Source of the DNA: Butyricimonas faecalis
GTDB taxonomy: Bacteria > Bacteroidota > Bacteroidia > Bacteroidales > Marinifilaceae
Length of the DNA stretch: 64,000 nt
Assembly (NCBI RefSeq): GCF_003991565.1
Contig: NZ_CP032819.1
Span: forward strand, 124,001 to 188,000
Direction: 5' to 3'
Part shown: positions 34,296 through 43,270 of the stretch, piece after piece
How positions within the stretch are numbered: position 1 is the first letter of the stretch
Layout: every line of letters starts with the position of its first letter
Translations under genes and position numbers: made by a program
The notes under the pieces: generated by a model
Databases searched by the model: none
The model's input: only the letters and a program-made list of their open reading frames with translations
What the model was told of the DNA's origin: nothing

Positions 34296-35822
34296 ATGAG
34301 AAAATTTTGTAAATATATATGTTGTGTGATCTTGTTTGGATGTGCTTCTTGTAGTGATTTTTTAGAAGAGTATTCACAAGATTTGACTTATGCGCGGACT
34401 GCAGCAGATTTAGATGAGATTTTGGTGGGGGAAGGGTATATGCCTGTAGCAAAACAGAGTGAGCTTGTCTCTTTACAAGGAGCTTATTATTTCCCTTGGA
34501 TTCATTTGATGACAGATGATGTGTTGGAGCATGTGTATTATGGTAATCTTCAGCGGGAAGGATTAAGTGCCTTTTATACTTGGGCTCCTTATCCTTATAC
34601 GAACGAAGAGGGTGAAATGGTAAAAGATAATACCTGGGAGCGTTTATACAAACATATCAGTGTGGTTAACGTGATCTTGAAAAAGAGTGAAGGAATTCAT
34701 GATTTTCCCGAAGAGATAGAGCGGATTCAAGGTGAATGTTACTTCCTGCGTGCGGTGTATTATTATTATCTGGTAAATTTTTATGCAAAACCTTACGCGA
34801 AAGCAACGGCTGATACTGATTTGGGAGTAACGATAAAGACAACTGAATATATTGAGGATATATATTTTACTCGTAATACGGTAGCAGAAGTTTACAAACA
34901 AATTTTAGAGGATTTAGCGTCGGCCAAAAGATTATTGCAAGGAAAGAAAAAGAAAACCGTGTATCGGGCAGATTATCATGCCGTACAGGCTTTTTTAAGC
35001 CGTATTTATCTTTACATGGAAGAGTATGATAACGTTATTTCTGCTGCAGATAGTGTGTTGGCTGCGAATTATGGTTTGTTGGATTATAATACGCTTAGCT
35101 TGTCAACGGATACATGGGGTACGCTTCAACCAACGAGTACAACCTATAAGGATTCTCCCGAGATCATATTTTCCCAAGGAGGAAATGCAATCAATGATTT
35201 GATGAAGGGAGATATGTATCAGATTTCTACCGATTTGTTGGAGTTGTTTCAGAAAGATGCTAATGATTTACGACAGAAGTTTTGTATATATGAAACGATG
35301 TACTATGAGACGTTATATGTTCCCCGTAAATTGGCGAAACCAGAAGATGGAATGGTTTCTTCCGAGTGTTTGATTCGTTTACCCGAAGTGTTGTTGAATA
35401 AAGCAGAGGCGTTGGCATTGATAGGAAAAGATGTGGAGGCTCGGGCCGTACTTGAGAGATTACGGGAAAAAAGAATCGTTGCAGCAAATTATACCCCGGT
35501 CAATTATTCGGGAAATGAATTGATTCATTTTATTCGGGATGAACGTCGTCGGGAGTTGTGTTTTGAAGGGCATCGTTGGTTTGATTTGCGTCGTTACGCG
35601 GTAAATTCACGTTGTCCTTTCCAGACAGAGGTATTGCATGACAAGTACGAAGTAAATGCTAATTGGGAAGTAGAATACCAAGGGACTTATCGTTTGAAAC
35701 GGTATAATGAAAATTCGGCATCTTACGTTTTGCCCGTACCTCAACATGTTATAGAATTTAACCGGGGGGAAATAAAAGATAATGATCCCCGACCGGAAAT
35801 TGAAGTTTTTTATAATAAATAG
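34296..35822 (+). CDS. SusD/RagB nutrient-binding lipoprotein
   Basis: A 508-residue lipoprotein with the signal ending in CASC. SusD family marks: the TPR-rich N-half with RIQGECYFLRAVYYYYLVNFYAKPY, YHAVQAFLSRIYLYMEEYD, and the C-terminal segment LIHFIRDERRRELCFEGHRWFDLRRY, then YVLPVPQHVIEFNRG. It forms the lid on the SusC barrel. The gap to SusC is only 11 bases. No carbohydrate-binding residues can be named from sequence alone. Confidence 0.94.
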   Translation: MRKFCKYICCVILFGCASCSDFLEEYSQDLTYARTAADLDEILVGEGYMPVAKQSELVSLQGAYYFPWIHLMTDDVLEHVYYGNLQREGLSAFYTWAPYPYTNEEGEMVKDNTWERLYKHISVVNVILKKSEGIHDFPEEIERIQGECYFLRAVYYYYLVNFYAKPYAKATADTDLGVTIKTTEYIEDIYFTRNTVAEVYKQILEDLASAKRLLQGKKKKTVYRADYHAVQAFLSRIYLYMEEYDNVISAADSVLAANYGLLDYNTLSLSTDTWGTLQPTSTTYKDSPEIIFSQGGNAINDLMKGDMYQISTDLLELFQKDANDLRQKFCIYETMYYETLYVPRKLAKPEDGMVSSECLIRLPEVLLNKAEALALIGKDVEARAVLERLREKRIVAANYTPVNYSGNELIHFIRDERRRELCFEGHRWFDLRRYAVNSRCPFQTEVLHDKYEVNANWEVEYQGTYRLKRYNENSASYVLPVPQHVIEFNRGEIKDNDPRPEIEVFYNK

Positions 35823-35830
35823 GAATAACG

Positions 35831-36793
35831 ATGAGAAGCGTAATATATTTAATGTTCTTATGTTTCTTTTTTACCGGATGTGGTAAAGAGGATAATTTAT
35901 ATCCTTCAAAAGAGGATAGAGATTGGTTTGTAATTACAGATGATTCGGATTTTTCTGTAGATCAGGCTGTTTACAGTTTATATAAAAAGTGGGGAATACC
36001 TGTTTTTTATAATGATACGATTGGTCGGGAAGAGCGGGGGGTGGATTATGATGGAAATCCTATTATTTATTATCGCGTATTGGATTTGAATTATTCGATA
36101 AATGGTGCGAATAATACAAATTTTGTTGAAAAACGAATTTCGTTAATTAAATCTGAGGAAAATTTATTGGCAGGTGTTCGATTTGTCGATGAAATGTTGT
36201 TGCCTAAAATGCCGAAAGTTTTTCACCAGACTTCTATACTGTTATTGGATTCGCTATATAATTTTCAATATGGAATGCCGGTACTTCCCCTTCTTGAAGT
36301 TTATCAAGGAATGGAAACCTTGGCTATAGGTAACATTCCTGCGATTGCAGAAATGGGGCAGGGTGAATGTGAAGAAGTTGTTAATCGGATTCTTGTTTAC
36401 CTAACAACAAATTATCTGGCAACGAAAACTCCTGTAAAAATGAATGATTTTCAGAAAGTAAGCTACAATCATGAACAACAGTGGACGTATTATAAGGTTA
36501 ATGTGAAGCCTGCCCCTAGTTATCCGGGACAGACCTATCTTCCGTCGGCTCGATGGGAAACATACGGATTTTTGGATTATGATCATTCGAAATATTCAAA
36601 ATTGGAACCGAATCCCATAGAAGAATGGTGGTATTGGTTACCTGATGTTGATGCTGATATAGAGGATTTTGTTTTAGCTGTATTGACATATACGCCAGAA
36701 GAATTTGAAATAAAATATCAAGAGTATCCTAAAGTAAAAGAAAAATATACTTTAATGCGAGAAATTCTTGTCGATCAAGGAATTGTGGAATAA
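35831..36793 (+). CDS. Lipoprotein of unknown function in the SusCD operon
   Basis: A 320-residue lipoprotein with lipobox FTGC (Cys17). I do not recognise it surely. The place (third after SusC and SusD) and the pattern of Tyr/Trp-rich segments recall the putative zinc-binding metallopeptidase family often encoded there, but there is no HExxH; the nearest His-Glu is NHEQQW, where a second His is absent. It could be a surface glycan- or peptide-binding partner. It starts 8 bases after SusD and ends 16 before the TlpA-like gene, so it is in the same operon. The function is not known. Confidence 0.6.
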   Translation: MRSVIYLMFLCFFFTGCGKEDNLYPSKEDRDWFVITDDSDFSVDQAVYSLYKKWGIPVFYNDTIGREERGVDYDGNPIIYYRVLDLNYSINGANNTNFVEKRISLIKSEENLLAGVRFVDEMLLPKMPKVFHQTSILLLDSLYNFQYGMPVLPLLEVYQGMETLAIGNIPAIAEMGQGECEEVVNRILVYLTTNYLATKTPVKMNDFQKVSYNHEQQWTYYKVNVKPAPSYPGQTYLPSARWETYGFLDYDHSKYSKLEPNPIEEWWYWLPDVDADIEDFVLAVLTYTPEEFEIKYQEYPKVKEKYTLMREILVDQGIVE

Positions 36794-36809
36794 TGTAATT
36801 ATCAGATAA

Positions 36810-38186
36810 ATGAAAATATTATTTGTCTTTTTTTATTTGTGTTGTCTTTATGCTTGTAATACATCAGAAAAGGCAGAGGTCGTTTTGAAAGATCATTATA
36901 CATTTGAACGTTATATGCCGGTTTTGAGTCGGGAATCGGAATATTTGTTGGTTAATTTAGCAGATACCATTCAGCCTGATTATCGTTTGGATAATGGGGA
37001 TTGGCATTTTTCTGTTGAAGTACGAGATAATAAGGGTGAATTTTTTTACTTACAAGATATGGTTTTATATTTAAAACCTGGAGAAAAATTGAAAGTAGAA
37101 TGTAATCATCGCCATAAATACAATTCCGTGTTTGAAGGAGGGGTAAAGAATGAAAATTCTTGGTTGAATCAAAAGATGTTAAGAGGAGGGAATATATTAT
37201 CGCCTGTGACGTTTTGGGAATTTCTTTCATTTGAAGACTATTGCAAACAAGTAGATCGCGTGGCAGATTCGTTGAGGTTGGATTTGGATAAAGTGAGTAA
37301 AAATCGAAAATTTATTCACGATACTCGTGTGCGTTTGGAATTAATACGGGCTACGGCTTATAGTATGTATGTGGACCGAATTTTAAATTCACAGCGATAC
37401 GGTGAATCTTTTGAAAGTCAAGGGGATTTTGAAAAATGGAAAAGTGAAAGAATGGCAGAGATCGTCCCGAAGATTGTTTGTAAAATGACTGATGTGTTAG
37501 GAAAATATGCTGAAAATGAAATTATCCAGTATGTCCATGGACAAACGGCATTGATCGTTTTGGAAAATTTACAAGAGGGTTGTTTGAGCCGTCTGCATTT
37601 TGACCGGTTTTTAGAGTTATATGATTATTATCGGACAAAGTTGGAAGATCCTAATTTTGAATATAGTGCAGCAGTGAAAGCATATGCACACCAGTTGTCG
37701 GATCCTCGTTTACAAAAATTCATGTTGGATGTTGTGGATAAAAATCGATATGTGACAGAGGGGGTTGAGATGAAAGATTTTGAGTTCGAAGATGTCGACG
37801 GGGAAAAACATCGCTTGTCGGATTATAAAGGAATGCCGATTTACTTGGATATTTGGGCAACTTGGTGTAATCCCTGTAAAGCGATAGCGCCTAATTTTGC
37901 CGCATTAGCTGAAACATATAAGAAGGAAAATATTAAATTTATCGCAATTTCAATAGATAAAAACGTGAAAGTATGGCGGGATTATGTGAAGCAAGACGGA
38001 AAGCATGAGAATGTGGAGGAATGGCTTTGTACGAATAAGGAATTTTTAGAGATATATAGAATTTCAAGTATCCCGCGTTTTTTGTTGATAGATAAAGATT
38101 TTAAAATTCGAATGACTTTTGCGTATAAACCGATAGAAGTTGATATGCAAAATTTGAGCATGCTTCTTGATGAGGTTATTCGATAG
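36810..38186 (+). CDS. TlpA-like thioredoxin-domain lipoprotein
   Basis: A 458-residue lipoprotein (YACNTSE, Cys16). The first 315 residues form a beta-rich piece and a helical piece without a named domain. The C-terminal thioredoxin domain (about 318-458) has IYLDIWATWCNPCKAIAPNF with Cys353 and Cys356 and the cis-Pro region SSIPRFLLIDKD. It probably reduces disulfides in the periplasm or at the surface. Such proteins are common at the end of SusCD operons of Bacteroidetes; their link to substrate use is unclear. It closes the operon and is followed by a strong terminator. Confidence 0.85.
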   Translation: MKILFVFFYLCCLYACNTSEKAEVVLKDHYTFERYMPVLSRESEYLLVNLADTIQPDYRLDNGDWHFSVEVRDNKGEFFYLQDMVLYLKPGEKLKVECNHRHKYNSVFEGGVKNENSWLNQKMLRGGNILSPVTFWEFLSFEDYCKQVDRVADSLRLDLDKVSKNRKFIHDTRVRLELIRATAYSMYVDRILNSQRYGESFESQGDFEKWKSERMAEIVPKIVCKMTDVLGKYAENEIIQYVHGQTALIVLENLQEGCLSRLHFDRFLELYDYYRTKLEDPNFEYSAAVKAYAHQLSDPRLQKFMLDVVDKNRYVTEGVEMKDFEFEDVDGEKHRLSDYKGMPIYLDIWATWCNPCKAIAPNFAALAETYKKENIKFIAISIDKNVKVWRDYVKQDGKHENVEEWLCTNKEFLEIYRISSIPRFLLIDKDFKIRMTFAYKPIEVDMQNLSMLLDEVIR

Positions 38187-38276
38187 TTATTCATGATGGT
38201 GCCGCTGTATTCAAATTTTTGTCATGTACTTAAACTTGTATATAAGTTCCAAAGAAAATAGCTAGTTATAAAGATA

Positions 38277-38316
38277 ATTCCCTCTCTTTACGCACAAGAG
38301 AGGGAATCTTTTTGTT
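38277..38316 (+). terminator. Intrinsic terminator of the SusCD operon
   Basis: ATTCCCTCTCTT (38277-38288) pairs with AAGAGAGGGAAT (38296-38307), followed by CTTTTTGTTTT. The next gene is convergent and may use the other side of the hairpin. Confidence 0.8.
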
Positions 38317-38330
38317 TTAGGTGAATATTA

Positions 38331-39734
38331 TTATCTGCGATGTAGCAATACAATATTCTCCACGTGATGCGTGTGCGGGAACATATCTACGGCTTGTACG
38401 GCCATAACCTTGTAATCTGCATCCATAAGGGCTAAATCCCTAGCTTGGGTAGCAGAATTGCAACTCACGTAAACAATGCGTTCAGGAGCTGCTTTTAGAA
38501 TGGTATCCACGACATCTTTATGCATACCGGACCGGGGAGGATCGGTGATGATCACGTTGGGGTGACCGTGGCGACGGATGAACTCTTCGTTTAGCACGTC
38601 TTTCATATCTCCAGCATAGAATAGCGTGTTGTGGATATTGTTGAGAGCCGAATTGATTTTGGCATCTTCAATGGCTTCCGGAACGTATTCGATCCCGATG
38701 ACCTTTTGTGCGTTACGGGCCACGAAGTTGGCTATGGTTCCGGTCCCGGTGTAAAGGTCATATACTACCTCGTTTCCGGTTAATCCTGCCAACTCTCTTG
38801 TTCTCGCGTACAAGTTGTAAGCTTGTTCGGAGTTGGTCTGGTAGAAGGATTTCGGGCCGATCTTGAATTTTAGATCTTCCATTTGTTCGAAAATGTGGTC
38901 GTTCCCATGGAAACAGATCACTTCCTGATCGGTGATCGTATCGTTCATCTTTTCATTGATGACGTACATGAGAGAGGTGATTTCGGGGAATTGTTGCACG
39001 AGGGCATTCAATAAACCTTCCCGAGCCTCTCTATTCTCTTCACCAAACGTAACGATGACCATGACTTCTCCCGTGGAAGAGGTACGGATGATCAAGGTGC
39101 GTAAAAATCCGGCTTGTTCACGGATGTCATAAAAATTGAATTCATGCTCGATGGCATAGTCCCGGATAAAATTACGCACGGCATTCGACGGTTCGGCTTG
39201 CAGATAGCATTTCTTTATGTCGATCACCTTATCGAATAGTCCGGGGACGTGAAAACCTACGGCCGGAGTCCGGTCGATGTCTTGACCGTTGGCGATTTCT
39301 TCCCGTGTCAGAAAGCGTTTATTGCAAAAGGTATATTCCAGCTTATTCCGGTAGTAGGTAGTCTTGGGTGAGCTGATAATCGGGGATACATTTTGCAATT
39401 CAACCTTACCGATTCGTTGCAGGTTGTCAACGATTTCCTGTTGTTTAAATTCAGTCTGCAACTGATAGGGGAGGTTTTGCCATTTACATCCGCCACATAC
39501 TCCGAAATGCGCGCAAAAAGGTTCCGTGCGGATATCAGAGAATTTTCGCACGTTAACGATAAAGCCTTCCAGAAAACTTTTACGTTTCCGGGTGACTTGT
39601 ACGTCGACGATGTCACCGGGTACGGTGTTCGGCACGAATAATACTTTTTCATCCACGTAAGCGATGGATTTGCCTTCTGCGGCGATTTTTTTGATTTCTA
39701 TATTTTCCAGTAGGGGCTTTTTACCGCGGGCCAT
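38331..39734 (-). CDS. rlmD: 23S rRNA (uracil-C5)-methyltransferase RlmD
   Basis: A 467-residue TrmA-family methyltransferase. N-terminal TRAM domain (about 1-65); four Cys for a [4Fe-4S] cluster (Cys74, Cys80, Cys83, Cys176; CAHFGVCGGCKWQ); SAM domain with YDLYTGTGTIANFVA and GIEYVPEAI; catalytic Cys in YVSCNSATQARDL. It makes m5U in 23S rRNA (U1939 in E. coli). In Bacteroidetes one such enzyme may serve more than one position, so the exact site is inferred from the family. It is a single gene with repeats upstream. Confidence 0.9.
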   Translation of the reverse strand: MARGKKPLLENIEIKKIAAEGKSIAYVDEKVLFVPNTVPGDIVDVQVTRKRKSFLEGFIVNVRKFSDIRTEPFCAHFGVCGGCKWQNLPYQLQTEFKQQEIVDNLQRIGKVELQNVSPIISSPKTTYYRNKLEYTFCNKRFLTREEIANGQDIDRTPAVGFHVPGLFDKVIDIKKCYLQAEPSNAVRNFIRDYAIEHEFNFYDIREQAGFLRTLIIRTSSTGEVMVIVTFGEENREAREGLLNALVQQFPEITSLMYVINEKMNDTITDQEVICFHGNDHIFEQMEDLKFKIGPKSFYQTNSEQAYNLYARTRELAGLTGNEVVYDLYTGTGTIANFVARNAQKVIGIEYVPEAIEDAKINSALNNIHNTLFYAGDMKDVLNEEFIRRHGHPNVIITDPPRSGMHKDVVDTILKAAPERIVYVSCNSATQARDLALMDADYKVMAVQAVDMFPHTHHVENIVLLHRR

Positions 39735-39736
39735 AA

Positions 39737-39866
39737 ATTAATTTTAGATTTTAGATTTTAAATTTTAGATTCCAGTCACTTACGAATTTTAGATTTACGA
39801 TTTATGATTTTAGATTCCTGCCGCACGGGCGGACGCTTTTGGGCAATCGTAAATCGTAATTCATAA
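39737..39866. repeat. A+T-rich repeat cluster with a GC-rich core
   Basis: Direct copies of TTTTAGATTTTAGATTTTAA and GATTTACGATTTATGATT flank a GC core, CCTGCCGCACGGGCGG (39817-39832). The reverse set AATCGTAAATCGTAATTC follows, so the ends form an inverted repeat around the core. The core is like that at 63191-63208. Confidence 0.6.
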
Positions 39867-39867
39867 A

Positions 39868-40554
39868 TCATAAATTACTCAGTTTTTCTTTCAGGATTTT
39901 AACTCCTTCGGAGGCTCCTTTTTCAATGAATTCAATTTTGCTGTTTTTGACACTTTCTGGTATTTTCGGATCGATTAGTAGGATACGACAACCGGCAGGT
40001 GCATAATGCAACAGGCTGGCTGCCGGGTACACGGCTAGCGAAGTCCCGATGATCACGAGAATGTCGGCTTGTTGGACGAGCTCTATGGCCGGTTCGATAT
40101 TTGGAACGGATTCACCAAACCAAACAATGTGAGGACGTAGGATGGCTCCATCCTCGGCTTTCGTGCCTAGCTTTAATTCCCAACCGTCAAGGTCGTATAT
40201 CAAGTTCGGGTTCCGGCTGCTTCTGACTTTTTTGAGTTCTCCATGTAGGTGTAAAACCTTCGTACTTCCGGCACGTTCGTGTAAGTCGTCGATGTTTTGC
40301 GTGATGATCTGGACGTCGAAGTCTTTTTCGAGTTCCGCGAGTCCAAAATGTCCGGCGTTGGGTTGTGCTTCGTAGAGCTGCTTGCGACGCTCGTTGTAAA
40401 ATCGGTTCACTAATTCCGGGTCACGTTGCCATGCTTCCGGGGTACAAACGTCCATGACATTGTATTCTTCCCATAGACCGTCGCTGTCCCTGAAGGTACG
40501 AATTCCACTTTCGGCACTCATCCCGGCTCCTGTTAAAACGACTAACTTCTTCAT
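39868..40554 (-). CDS. cobB: NAD-dependent protein deacylase (sirtuin), no zinc site
   Basis: A 228-residue sirtuin. NAD-binding GAGMSAESGIRTFRDSDGLW (9-28), TQNIDDLHERAG (85-96) and active-site His104 in LHLHGEL are complete. The Y-x-x-R pair (Tyr53, Arg56 in FYNERR) fits class III (SIRT5/CobB-like) enzymes that prefer acidic acyl groups such as succinyl. The usual four zinc Cys are absent: the whole region from HGELKKV to PHIVWFGE has no Cys. It removes acyl groups from Lys with NAD. It is encoded alone, divergent from the NlpC/P60-like gene. Confidence 0.88.
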   Translation of the reverse strand: MKKLVVLTGAGMSAESGIRTFRDSDGLWEEYNVMDVCTPEAWQRDPELVNRFYNERRKQLYEAQPNAGHFGLAELEKDFDVQIITQNIDDLHERAGSTKVLHLHGELKKVRSSRNPNLIYDLDGWELKLGTKAEDGAILRPHIVWFGESVPNIEPAIELVQQADILVIIGTSLAVYPAASLLHYAPAGCRILLIDPKIPESVKNSKIEFIEKGASEGVKILKEKLSNL

Positions 40555-40635
40555 AATCAGATTGTATTTTAATCATTGAATTCGATTGCAAGTTAGATAA
40601 AAAAACTCTATTTTCGTAACTTTCAATTTTCAATT

Positions 40636-41430
40636 TTGTACGGTATGACTTTTGGTATAGCGGATTTAAGTGTTATCCCCATGCGACGGGAAAAATCGGA
40701 ACGGAGCGAAATGGTTTCTCAGTTGTTGTTCGGGGAGGTGTACGAGGTACTGGAAGAGGAGGATAAATGGCTTAATATCCGCTTGTTACATGATAATACT
40801 TGTGGGTGGATTGATCGTAAAATATACAAGGAGGTAAGTGAAGAGTTCGTGAAAAAGTATCAGGCCTCCGATCAAATGGTCATGAGTGAGGTTTTTAATC
40901 TGGTGGTTAAAAAGGGAGATTGGGAAAACAAGTTGGTGGTGGCTGGGAGTGTGCTGCCGTTCTATGATGCCTACGCGAAAAAGTTGATGATCGGGGAGGA
41001 GGAGTATGCTGTGAAGGGCTTTTTACGGGAGGTCGGGATTGAAAGTCTACGGGAATTACTCATTCAATACGCGTTGATGTATTACAATGCTCCTTATCGT
41101 TGGGGGGGACGGACTCCCAATGGTGTCGACAATGCCGGATTAGTACAAATGGTGTATCGTCTGGCGGGGATTACGCTTCCGCGCTATATCGAGCAACAGG
41201 CCTGTGAAGGGCTGACGTTGTCCTTTTTAGAAGAGGCACAGCCGGGAGATCTTGCATTTTTCGGTGATTCTTTAGGTGCCGTTACTCATGTCGGTATTTT
41301 ATGGGAACAGGGGCGAATTATCCATGCCTCCGGAAAAGTCCGGGTGGATAAAATCGATCATCACGGTATTTTCAATGAAGATTTAAAGCGTTACACGCAT
41401 ACGCTGAAGGTGGTGAAACAGATTTTTTAA
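40636..41430 (+). CDS. SH3 / NlpC-P60-like protein with catalytic Cys replaced by Asn
   Basis: A 264-residue protein without a signal peptide; a start at 40645 (MTFGIADLS) is also possible. Bacterial SH3 domains fill about 4-65 and 80-130. The NlpC/P60 part has YRWGGRTPNGVDNAGLVQMVY where the family has a D-C-S-G-[FL] box: the catalytic Cys is Asn166 (codon AAT). The rest is kept: LPRYIEQQ, PGDLAFFG, His218 in THVGILWEQ and the IIHASG segment. Without Cys it should not cut cell-wall peptides by the usual way; it may bind them or serve as a scaffold. No frameshift or stop is present, so it is under some constraint. Confidence 0.85.
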   Translation: MYGMTFGIADLSVIPMRREKSERSEMVSQLLFGEVYEVLEEEDKWLNIRLLHDNTCGWIDRKIYKEVSEEFVKKYQASDQMVMSEVFNLVVKKGDWENKLVVAGSVLPFYDAYAKKLMIGEEEYAVKGFLREVGIESLRELLIQYALMYYNAPYRWGGRTPNGVDNAGLVQMVYRLAGITLPRYIEQQACEGLTLSFLEEAQPGDLAFFGDSLGAVTHVGILWEQGRIIHASGKVRVDKIDHHGIFNEDLKRYTHTLKVVKQIF

Positions 41431-41630
41431 TTCGTCTTCAGCGAATTAAAAAGTTGCAGGTTACAAGTTCATTAAAAGTTACAAGTTTAAAAATTGACGT
41501 TTAGAGTTAAATCAAAAGCGTGAACTTCTCTTTGGAATACGCTGTAGCTCGGTTTTATGGATTCGATTGCGAAAATGTTGACAAATCAAGGGTGTACTTG
41601 GTTGGATGTTGTGGGTGCATGGGTAACTAG
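41431..41630. other. Non-coding gap before the Rhs remnant
   Basis: It holds short direct repeats (GTTACAAGTT twice, near 41458-41488) and no gene or clear terminator. The change from this stretch to the Rhs fragment looks like an old insertion/deletion boundary. Confidence 0.4.
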
Positions 41631-41846
41631 TTGACGGGATTAACCGAGAATATCCGGACATCCCCCACGGGAGATATTTATTTACCGGGTTCCACGGCAA
41701 CTTCCACCTATACTTACGACAAAAACGGCAACTTGACAAATGATAGTCGCCGTGCTTTGAATTTATCGTACAATGTCTTAAATTTGTTGAGTGAGGTCAA
41801 GACCACGGGCGGGGAATTGAAAGCGAGGTACGATTACCTTACTTGA
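41631..41846 (+). pseudogene. Remnant of an Rhs/YD-repeat protein gene
   Basis: The open frame of 71 codons reads TYTYDKNGNLTNDSRRALNL, then SYNVLNLLSEVKTTGG and KARYDYL. The Y-x-Y-D-x-x-G-N-L and the following YN-x-L-N-x-L motifs are the YD repeat of Rhs toxins and wall-associated proteins. There is no start, no signal peptide, no second repeat and a stop right after RYDYLT, so this is a fragment from the C-terminal part of a large gene. Rhs tips encode toxins whose immunity genes lie directly downstream, which fits the orphan gene that follows. Confidence 0.7.
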
Positions 41847-41937
41847 TTCTTATAGATTTAGATTCTTGCGTGCAGGTATAAAATCTGAAGTAGGTTGGTT
41901 TAAACAATATAATTGGTTTACAAATTTTTAGTTGATT

Positions 41938-42603
41938 ATGTGGAAAAGATTGTTTCGTAGGAAAGGAAGGAGGAGAATAGAACAATGGGAAATGGATTTG
42001 TTGAAAAATACACTACAAAAACTACCTTGTCAATATCACTATTTGTTAGAACAAATAGATGCAAATCTATTAGAAACAGTTTTGAGTGGTTTGGGGGATT
42101 TACCACACTGGAAAACTTTTGGTTATAATTCGAAAATAGTGGATAGGTATGATAAACCTGATGAAGCTTCATATTTATTAGTTAATATTCAAGTTTTTGA
42201 TAAAAAATCAGGAAAGTATCTCGAGTACACGATCGGATGTACATCAGGTACATTAGCTGGTTACTCTATTAATTGTGATAATGAATTTGATATTGATGTA
42301 GTTAATATTGATACTAGATATTTTAAAAAAAAGATGATAGTTTCTAATGATTATTTTCGAATAGAAAAATTACTTACATTTGAAGAACGAAAGTTGATTA
42401 TTCCCTCAAATGTTTATGAGGTTAAATTGGAGCAAAAGACCTTTTATCATTTAGTTGATTTAGAAAATGGAGATTTTATTGCTATTGATTTGAGTAAAAA
42501 TGTATATTGTATAACTCATGATCCATACGAGATAAAATTATTAAATTCTTCTCTTGAGGAGATATTAATTACAGATTCTTGTTCTAGAAAAATTGATTGT
42601 TAA
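41938..42603 (+). CDS. Hypothetical protein, SUKH-like immunity candidate
   Basis: A 221-residue acidic, AT-rich protein without signal or membrane segments. I do not recognise it firmly. The end, GDFIAIDLSKNVYCITHDPY, then EIKLLNSSLEEIL, follows the SMI1/KNR4 (SUKH) pattern of a Gly-Asp, a strand, V-Y, H-D and a final helix. SUKH proteins often are immunity proteins to Rhs/polymorphic toxins. It stands 91 bases after the Rhs remnant. It could thus be an orphan immunity gene that outlived its toxin. Confidence in the gene is fair, in the function low. Confidence 0.6.
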   Translation: MWKRLFRRKGRRRIEQWEMDLLKNTLQKLPCQYHYLLEQIDANLLETVLSGLGDLPHWKTFGYNSKIVDRYDKPDEASYLLVNIQVFDKKSGKYLEYTIGCTSGTLAGYSINCDNEFDIDVVNIDTRYFKKKMIVSNDYFRIEKLLTFEERKLIIPSNVYEVKLEQKTFYHLVDLENGDFIAIDLSKNVYCITHDPYEIKLLNSSLEEILITDSCSRKIDC

Positions 42604-42700
42604 AATTGAAGGTGTATATTTAGTGGGAACACGGTTTTGGTGGATTTGGTTCAATTAAACAATAATATTGTTTCTTTCAACATCATATGGTTTCTTCGAT

Positions 42701-43270
42701 TTATTTTGAAGATAAATTCTTAATGATAGGAATACCATAAAGACCGTTAACTATGGAAACTCTTACCATATCACCTTGATTGAATTTTTTGTAAGCTTTT
42801 GGATCATCCAAATCAAATAATTCTTTGCTGTTTGAAAATTTTAAGTACACATTGTATTCTGGAAGATTAAAATGGCGACGACCACCCGTAGCTCCCTTAT
42901 GATATTTCTTTCCTATAACGTATGCGTCAAGACGGTATTCCTGGGAACTGGCGAACCAATAATTTGTTGTATAGAATAAAACGATTATTATACCTGTAAT
43001 AAGAATTCCCAAACAACCTCCCAAAATAATACTCAAAAATACAGTTATTCTCTTAATTCTATTGTTCAGCAATAATACGATAATTGTTATCACTGGAATG
43101 ACACCCCACATCCACACAGGGAAGTGAATGATGGTATGTGCAATGATACTGTGAATATAACAATACGTCGTGAAAAAAGCAACTGCACAAATGATATATG
43201 ATAACCACCTGTATATCTTATTCTTCCGAATGCGTTTCATAAACATACTTAATTCCACCAAAAATACCAT
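42701..43270 (-). CDS. Hypothetical membrane protein
   Basis: A 189-residue protein with four hydrophobic segments (about 22-42, 50-66, 75-90 and 94-114) and a C-terminal soluble domain with DAYVIGKKYHKG, YNVYLKFSNSKELFDL and QGDMVRVSIVNGLYGIPII. This domain may be a small beta barrel. The likely true start is Met11 (MKRIRKNK), because the upstream codons overlap the preceding frame. It is not recognised. It belongs to a minus-strand group of four AT-rich genes (42701-44298), all without known function, next to the Rhs remnant. Confidence 0.6.
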   Translation of the reverse strand: MVFLVELSMFMKRIRKNKIYRWLSYIICAVAFFTTYCYIHSIIAHTIIHFPVWMWGVIPVITIIVLLLNNRIKRITVFLSIILGGCLGILITGIIIVLFYTTNYWFASSQEYRLDAYVIGKKYHKGATGGRRHFNLPEYNVYLKFSNSKELFDLDDPKAYKKFNQGDMVRVSIVNGLYGIPIIKNLSSK

